From contig JAAELL010000331.1 of assembly GCA_024226735.1 (NCBI GenBank), forward strand, positions 1-39,354: a stretch of 39,354 bases of DNA, in the 5' to 3' direction. The position numbers were made by a program, and so were the translations under genes. This document shows, piece by piece, positions 34,524-39,354 of this stretch. The notes below the pieces were generated by a model. That model was given only the letters and a program-made list of their open reading frames with translations, had not been told where the DNA came from and did not search any database. The first letter of the stretch is position 1, and every line of letters begins with the position of its first letter. The stretch comes from a bacterium. GTDB taxonomy: Bacteria > Planctomycetota > UBA1135 > GCA-002686595.

Positions 34524-36068
34524 TCAGTACTCCCAGAACGCGACGAGGAAGTGCACGAGCAGCACGTACAACGTCGACCAGAGCACGGTCGAGGTGATCC
34601 CGTCACTGACGTCGCGCGCGCTGTCCTTCGGCCGCAGTCCGCGGTAGTACGCGATCGCGGCGACGCCGAGTCCGCACAGGGCGGTCTTCAGCAGCATCCA
34701 GCCCGTGCCGATCGGCAACAGCAGTTCCGGCGCCTGCAGGCGTTCCTGGAAGTGGACGGCCCAGAAGTGTGGTCCCTGCTCGGGGTGCGTCGCGACGAAC
34801 GAGACGAGGCTCGCGAGCCGCGCGGCCTCGTAGCTGACCCACTCGAGCACCGGCGTCCCGATCAGGAACGCGATCAGGATCGGAGTCAACAGGTACGTGC
34901 GCGGGCGTACACCCAGGGTGCGCATCGCGTCGATCTGGTCGCCGTAGCGGCGGACGCCGACGTCGGCCGCGGCCGCCGCGCCGCAACGGGCGGCGATCAG
35001 AACTGCCGCGAGCAGCGGCGTCAGCACGCGGTAGAGCGCGAACCCGATCGCCGCGAGCAGATCCTCGATCAGGAGCGGCTTGGTGTAGACCTCCTGCGGC
35101 AGGAACCGGAACGTGAAGTACGTCGCCGTGTATCCGATGAGACCGCCGGAGACGAACACGTACAGGAAAGCCGAGGGACCCGCGACCAGCCGCAGGTAGT
35201 GCACGAGGAACCGCAGCCCCCACCTCGGCCGGGACCATAGGGGCAGGAGGTCGAACGGCGCGCGTGCCCCGGCGATGAGGGCCGCTCCGGTGCCGGAGAA
35301 GAAGCTCGCGGCGGCGAGCAGGAGGCGGCTCGCCCAGCGCTCCGGCGGCGCGCCCTCGCGGCGGGCGGGTACGGGCCGCATGCGTTCGGCGAGACTCGGC
35401 CAGTCCTCGGGCTCGACCGCGACCAGCTCGTGTGCGTCGGCGTCGAGCAGATACACCTGATCGGCGATCGCGAGCAACGTCTCGAAGTCGTGCGTCACCA
35501 CGACGCTCGTACCGCCGTGGTGCCCCTGCGTGTCGCGGATCAGCTCCGCGACCTGGCGTGCGCTCGCCGCATCGAGGCCCGAGGTCGGCTCGTCGTAGAG
35601 GAGCACCTCCGGGTCGGCCGCGAGCGTCCGCGCGATCGCGACGCGCTGCTTCTGGCCTCCGCTCAACGCCGCGACGCGCGTCCCCGCGGGCACGCGCAGC
35701 TCGTCGAGCCACTCGGCGGCCGAGTGGCGCGGCGCTCGGGAGCGGTCGCGCCGGTGATCGATCGCGAAGCGCACGTTCGCAGTCGGCGACAGCTCGTCGA
35801 AGAGCGCGAACTGCTGGAACACGATGCCGACGTGCTCGAGCGCCGTGCCGTCCGCTCGGCCAACCGATCCGCTCCACGTGATCGCGCCGCCCGCGCTTGG
35901 CACGAGCCCGGCGAGGATGCGCAGCAGGACCGACTTGCCCGAGCCGCTTCCACCGACGACGAGCGTGATCGCGCCGGGCGGGAACGAGGCGCTCGTCGAC
36001 TCGAGGAGCGGCACGCCGGCAGCGTGGACCGTGAGCTGCGAGAGCTCGACCGACTGGGGCTCCGTCAT
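34524..36068 (-). CDS. Fused MlaF-like ATPase and MlaE-like permease in one chain
   Basis: 514 residues. Residues ~5-235 are an ABC ATPase of the MlaF type: Walker A GGSGSGKS (~39-46), Q-loop FQQFALFDELSP, signature LSGGQKQR (~135), Walker B VLLYDEPTSGLD (~155) and switch VVTHD (His ~193). After a linker, residues ~275-514 are an MlaE/YrbE permease: VSGGLIGYTATYFTF, LTPLLAAVLIAARCGAAAAADVGVRRYGDQIDAMRTLGV (split) and PRTYLLTPILIAFLIG are family blocks. In the usual lipid-transport system these are two proteins; here one polypeptide carries both. Its ATG directly follows the TAG of the upstream MlaD-like gene with no gap, so they are coupled. Likely role: phospholipid transport between inner and outer membranes. 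Confidence 0.88.
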   Translation of the reverse strand: MTEPQSVELSQLTVHAAGVPLLESTSASFPPGAITLVVGGSGSGKSVLLRILAGLVPSAGGAITWSGSVGRADGTALEHVGIVFQQFALFDELSPTANVRFAIDHRRDRSRAPRHSAAEWLDELRVPAGTRVAALSGGQKQRVAIARTLAADPEVLLYDEPTSGLDAASARQVAELIRDTQGHHGGTSVVVTHDFETLLAIADQVYLLDADAHELVAVEPEDWPSLAERMRPVPARREGAPPERWASRLLLAAASFFSGTGAALIAGARAPFDLLPLWSRPRWGLRFLVHYLRLVAGPSAFLYVFVSGGLIGYTATYFTFRFLPQEVYTKPLLIEDLLAAIGFALYRVLTPLLAAVLIAARCGAAAAADVGVRRYGDQIDAMRTLGVRPRTYLLTPILIAFLIGTPVLEWVSYEAARLASLVSFVATHPEQGPHFWAVHFQERLQAPELLLPIGTGWMLLKTALCGLGVAAIAYYRGLRPKDSARDVSDGITSTVLWSTLYVLLVHFLVAFWEY

Positions 36069-37364
36069 CTATTGGGAACGCCCACTCTGGCCGCTAGCCA
36101 GGATGACGATCGGGTAGGAACCGCTCTCGTGTGCGACGCGGATACGGATCGGCCCGGAGCTCGCTGGACCGCTGCGCCGCGTCGCGACGAACCAGCGGCG
36201 ATCCTTGCCCAGGATCTGGTTGCGCACCACGCGTGCGAAGTCGGGGTGGATGCCGACCTCACGGGTACCGAAGAGCTCGTCGCCGATCTGGCGCACGACT
36301 GGCTCGAAGCGCCGGCCCGCGAGCCCCAGCGCCGCCTGTGATTCGTTCGCCTGCCAATTGCGTACCCACACGTCACGCAGCGCCTCGTTGTCGACGATCG
36401 CCTCCTGGATGACGGACTTCAGCAGGCGCTCGAGCTCCGGGTCGCGCGCGAGCTCGTCCGCGAAGGCCTCGAGCTCGGTGCGGATGCGCGGGTTGCTCGC
36501 GACGTCGGTGAGCACCCGCTTGACCGCCTCGACGAGATCCGCCGTATGCGACTCGACGACGGGCACGGCCTCGTTGACGAGGAAGCGGTCGAACTCCTTG
36601 CGCGTCAGGTCCTTGGCCGGGAACGGCGCGCTGTCGTAGAGCGCGGCCCAGCCGAAGCGCAGGACCGAGGCGCGCTCCCAGAGCTCGGCCGCGATCTCCT
36701 TGGCGATCGGTTCGCCGTGAAGCCGCACGGACGGCAGCACCTCCTCGCGCACGAGCGGCACCAGACGGCGCCGGATGAACTTCTCGTCGTAGCGCTGCGC
36801 GAGCGCCTGGACCTCCGACCGGTGCGCGGTGATCGACGCGCGGACCCCCGCCTCGATCACGGGCGCAGTCTCGCGGATCGTGCGCTCGATGACCGGACGC
36901 AGGGCCGCTGCGATCTCCGCTCCGTGGCGGCGGTTCGCCTCCGCGACGATCGTCAGGATCCTCTCGCGCTTCTCGGGTGGCAGCATCGTCGCGACGACGT
37001 CGGCGAGCGTCCCGGCGTTGCGTGCATACACGAGATCACACGCTTCGGGCTCGAGCTCGCTCGAGTACCAGATCGCCGTGGCGCGCGTGGCGCCACGCGG
37101 ATTGTCGACGCCACTCAAGTAGCCGACCTGCATCCAACCGCCCGCCTCGTCGCGCGCGAAGATCGGATCGCCATAGTCCGCGGAGACGCCGGGGAGCTCG
37201 AGCTCGATCTCCACCTCGCTGCCCAGCGCGTAGTCCACGAGCTGCTCGCCGACCCCCGCCCCGGGCGCCTCCGCCGAGTCGCGCGCGGCCGCGGTCAGTC
37301 CCACCGCGAGCGCGATCCAGAAAGCGCCGCCGAGGGCGGTGGACAAGGGGCGACGTGCGGACAT
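36069..37364 (-). CDS. MlaD-like membrane-anchored or periplasmic partner of the fused ABC transporter
   Basis: 431 residues from the ATG at 37364 (AAGG upstream); the open frame to 37619 adds unrelated residues. A signal or anchor helix lies at ~9-27 (ALGGAFWIALAVGLTAAAR). Residues ~45-110 may be a divergent MCE fold (EVEIELELPGVSADYGDPIF, GGWMQVGYLSGV follow the 'G-dPV...VGyv' idea), but no canonical MCE motif is certain. The rest (~125-380) is long amphipathic helices (ERILTIVAEANRRHGAEIAAA, VEAVKRVLTDVASNPRI), like the helical tails that assemble into barrels or tubes in MCE proteins. A final part has beta character (GPIRIRVAHESGSYPIVILAS). The zero-gap junction with the MlaFE gene is the best evidence for its role. 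Confidence 0.6.
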   Translation of the reverse strand: MSARRPLSTALGGAFWIALAVGLTAAARDSAEAPGAGVGEQLVDYALGSEVEIELELPGVSADYGDPIFARDEAGGWMQVGYLSGVDNPRGATRATAIWYSSELEPEACDLVYARNAGTLADVVATMLPPEKRERILTIVAEANRRHGAEIAAALRPVIERTIRETAPVIEAGVRASITAHRSEVQALAQRYDEKFIRRRLVPLVREEVLPSVRLHGEPIAKEIAAELWERASVLRFGWAALYDSAPFPAKDLTRKEFDRFLVNEAVPVVESHTADLVEAVKRVLTDVASNPRIRTELEAFADELARDPELERLLKSVIQEAIVDNEALRDVWVRNWQANESQAALGLAGRRFEPVVRQIGDELFGTREVGIHPDFARVVRNQILGKDRRWFVATRRSGPASSGPIRIRVAHESGSYPIVILASGQSGRSQ

Positions 37365-37470
37365 GGAGCCTTGTCTTAGCATTCGATGGAGCGATACGGA
37401 ACCCGAGGGCGGCCACGTTGCTGTACCGCGCTCCGGCCTACGTATTCGTGGGAAAACCGCCTCCCTCGAT

Positions 37471-38820
37471 TCACCAGACGTCACCTCGCGGCGCCGGATC
37501 ACGCGCGAGGAACGCCAACGCCAGCACGAGCAGCGGCAACACGCCGCCCACCACGAGCGCGGGCCCGTACGAGTCGAGCGTGTCGCGCGAGATCGCGAGC
37601 AGGGAGGGCCCGAGAGCACTCGACATGACGAGCGAGCTCATCTGCGCGCTCGAGACGCTACCGAGGTGGGTCCGTCCGAACAGCTTGGCGGCCGCGACCG
37701 TCGTCAGGGTCCCGAAGCAGCCGCTCGTTCCGCCCAGCCCCAGGATCGCGACGGCGCGCGGAAGCGGCTCGGCGAGCCCGGTGATCGCGAAGTAGCCGAT
37801 CGCCTCGAACACGAGCATCGCGGCGACGATCGTGCGCAGGCGGAAGCGGTCCGCCGCGGCGCCGGACAAGAAGCCGACCGTCACGCCGACGACCGCGATC
37901 GGCGGAAACAGGCCGACCGCCGCGTCCTGGTCGAGTCCCGCGGCCGCTCCGAGATCGACGATGTGAAACGTGATGCCAGTGATGAACGCCGAGTGGATCG
38001 AGAGCGTCAGAGTCACCGCCCAGAAGGCTCCGGTGCGCAGGGCAAAGGCCAGGTCGTAGTTGCGCGGGTCGCTCGCCTCTCCCCCGCTCGGATCCGCCGC
38101 TGACCCGCCATTGGCCGGTCGCCCGTCCATGCGCAGGCCGCACTGCTCGGGGTCGTCGCGGTAGAACAGCCACGCGACCAGCGACATGCCGAGCCCGCAG
38201 GCCGCCGCCAACTCGATCCACGCCTCGCGCCATCCGCCCGCCGATCGGATCCACGCCGCCAGGACGAGCGGCGCGATCGAGAACCCGAGACTGACGATCA
38301 CGCTCAAGAGGCCCGACGCGAGTCCGCGCCGGCGCTCGAACCACTTGGGGACCATGTTGCGGCTCGCGAGCGTCAGCATGCCCTGTCCGCTGAAGCGCAA
38401 CAGCGAGAAGCCGCAGGCGAGGTAGACGAAGGCGATCGCGCCGGCCCCCACGCCTGCCACGCCCGCAACCGCCCGCGCGGCGCGGTCGACCTGACTCAAC
38501 CCGAGCAGCGCCACGCCGAGCGCGATGGACGACACGATCGCCGTCACCCGCTCCCCGAAGCGATCGAGGAGCCGGCCGCCAAAGGGCAACAGCAAGCCGC
38601 TGGCGAGCGTTCCGATCAGGTAGGCGTTGGCGAGGCGCACCCGCGACAGGCCAGTGGCTTCGATCAGGTGATCGGAAAAGACGCTGACGCCCATCGTCTG
38701 CCCCGGAATGCTCGCCAGGATGCCGATGGCGCCGACTCCGAGCACGACCCAGCCGTAGAACACCGGCACCAGCGTCGGGCGCAGGGGTCGGTTGGGATCG
38801 AGGAGCCGGCTGCGCGTCAT
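37471..38820 (-). CDS. MFS transporter, OxlT/monocarboxylate-like
   Basis: 449 residues, about twelve hydrophobic helices, beginning FYGWVVLGVGAIGILASIPGQ, which recalls the oxalate/formate antiporter and monocarboxylate porter branch. The first-half loop is GGRLLDRFGERV. Helices 4-5 contain SGQGMLTLASRNMVPKWFERRRGLASGL (split), and the second half has GAAADRFRLRTIVAAML. A longer cytoplasmic loop (~225-255, RMDGRPANGGSAADPSGGEA) separates the two halves. The ligand is unknown. It ends 106 nt before the MlaD-like gene start and is probably transcribed with it, upstream of the ABC unit; whether they cooperate is unclear. Confidence 0.85.
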   Translation of the reverse strand: MTRSRLLDPNRPLRPTLVPVFYGWVVLGVGAIGILASIPGQTMGVSVFSDHLIEATGLSRVRLANAYLIGTLASGLLLPFGGRLLDRFGERVTAIVSSIALGVALLGLSQVDRAARAVAGVAGVGAGAIAFVYLACGFSLLRFSGQGMLTLASRNMVPKWFERRRGLASGLLSVIVSLGFSIAPLVLAAWIRSAGGWREAWIELAAACGLGMSLVAWLFYRDDPEQCGLRMDGRPANGGSAADPSGGEASDPRNYDLAFALRTGAFWAVTLTLSIHSAFITGITFHIVDLGAAAGLDQDAAVGLFPPIAVVGVTVGFLSGAAADRFRLRTIVAAMLVFEAIGYFAITGLAEPLPRAVAILGLGGTSGCFGTLTTVAAAKLFGRTHLGSVSSAQMSSLVMSSALGPSLLAISRDTLDSYGPALVVGGVLPLLVLALAFLARDPAPRGDVW

Positions 38821-38948
38821 GGGTGGGGCGCGGAGGATAACGGCCCTTCCGGGCCATCTTGTAACGCACTAGCGTTCTTGATTCAGGCAACCCCTCGATC
38901 GCCGTCAGGGCCTCGGCGCACTCGCCGCGGGGTTCACCATCCCCAGCA

Positions 38949-39265
38949 TGGCGCTCACCGAACGACGCGCCTCGCTCGACGAGCTCGCGCGGAAGCTGAT
39001 CGACGCGCCGCGCGACCGCATTCTCACGGTCATCGAGCCGCTCGCGCGCGAAGGGCTACACGTGGCGCGAGCTGCTCGCCGCCGTGTTTCAAGCCGGCAT
39101 CCTCGAGATCCGGCCGCGGCCGGTCGGGTTCAAGCTCCACGCCGTGCTCGTCGTCGAGTCCTCGTTCCAGCTCGCCGAGGCCGCGAGCGGAATCGAGCGA
39201 GTGGGTGGAACGCCGCTAGAGCCCGGACTATTCATCAGCATTGCGCCAGAGCCGCCCAAGTCCGC
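38949..39265 (+). pseudogene. Frameshifted, truncated remnant of an unassigned gene
   Basis: An ATG at 38949 starts MALTERRASLDELARKLIDA, running to PLAREG near 39055. The sense then passes to another frame: GYTWRELLAAVFQAGILEI, RPRPVGFKLHAVLVVESSFQ, LAEAASGIERVGG. Removing one G from GGG at 39053-39055 joins the two into REGYTWRELLAA, so a single-base indel is likely. Beyond about 39180 the protein-like character fades and the DNA enters a palindromic repeat, so the 3' part also seems lost. The fragment recalls planctomycete proteins with 'PRPVGFKxHxVxVVESAxQL', which I cannot name. Positions 38821-38948 are the divergent spacer with the MFS gene. Confidence 0.5.
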
Positions 39266-39351
39266 CGTGCCCGCACCTTTGTGCCGATCGCGTCCTCGAC
39301 GGGGCGCAGAGACCCCGACTGCGGGGCGATCGACGCAAAGGCACGAGCACG
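39266..39351. repeat. Imperfect palindromic element at the window end
   Basis: Arms 39266-39291 and 39326-39351 pair at most positions (inner 16 bases 14/16, outer part with a few more mismatches) around a 34-nt centre. The centre has its own small stem (CGGGG/CCCCG). Size and make-up recall the 168-bp element at 7904-8071, but the sequences differ. It adjoins the truncated gene. The far end may continue past the window. Confidence 0.55.
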
Positions 39352-39354
39352 ACG

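Noticed and set aside
1..39354. Integrase, transposase, phage or plasmid functions and attachment sites
   Set aside because: None of the frames shows such motifs. The palindromic elements are the only mobile-like features, and neither encodes a transposase.

Overview
The window is a GC-rich, gene-dense bacterial chromosome segment that most resembles a planctomycete. Three things point that way: several large secreted proteins with beta-propeller, parallel beta-helix or LamG-like folds; an ECF sigma factor of the type common in Planctomycetota beside a Ser/Thr kinase with C-terminal TPR-like repeats; and a recurrent ~130-residue C-terminal module (Cys near its start, W-x-FQ-x-W-(Y/F)-RD near its end) on four secreted proteins, which I associate from memory with the Poly30/Saltatorellus-type planctomycetes. 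That placement is inference, since no rRNA or tRNA gene is visible.

Layout. 200-4181 (minus): a PQQ-type propeller lipoprotein, an N-acylglucosamine 2-epimerase and, overlapping the latter, a damaged sialidase/sialate O-acetylesterase chimera. 4450-7026 (plus): a secreted FG-GAP propeller with three homologous C-terminal modules. 7218-10677: ECF sigma factor and kinase, convergent, with a 168-bp palindromic element between them whose two ends supply both stop codons. 10780-15471 (minus): a VCBS/FG-GAP protein, an unrecognised exported protein and a LamG-like protein. 15496-18914: N-acetylneuraminate lyase, a divergent GntR/FadR regulator with a candidate operator between them, and a GH33 sialidase. 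19005-25235 (plus): two tandem paralogous M36-like (fungalysin-type) metallopeptidases, ended by a strong intrinsic terminator. 25327-27190 (minus): a sulfatase and a damaged PA14 gene. 27282-29935 (plus): PIG-L deacetylase lipoprotein, NagX/HGSNAT-like membrane acyltransferase and oligoribonuclease. 29985-34520: two beta-helix genes broken by in-frame stops, on either side of an MFS transporter. 34524-38820 (minus): an MFS transporter, a membrane-associated MlaD-like protein and a single-chain MlaF-MlaE ABC transporter. 38949-39354: a frameshifted, truncated gene running into another imperfect palindrome.

How the genes may work together. Two sialidases (one damaged), sialate lyase, an AGE-family epimerase, a GntR-type regulator, a sulfatase, a PIG-L deacetylase, a NagX-like protein and two secreted peptidases fit the breakdown of sialylated and sulfated glycoproteins, with uptake perhaps by the MFS proteins. 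No complete Nan pathway is visible: there is no recognisable NanK, NagA, NagB or dedicated sialate transporter.

Five loci carry disabling lesions (frameshift, nonsense codon or fusion), most of them in secreted-protein genes. This is either active pseudogenisation or, for the homopolymer indels, assembly error.
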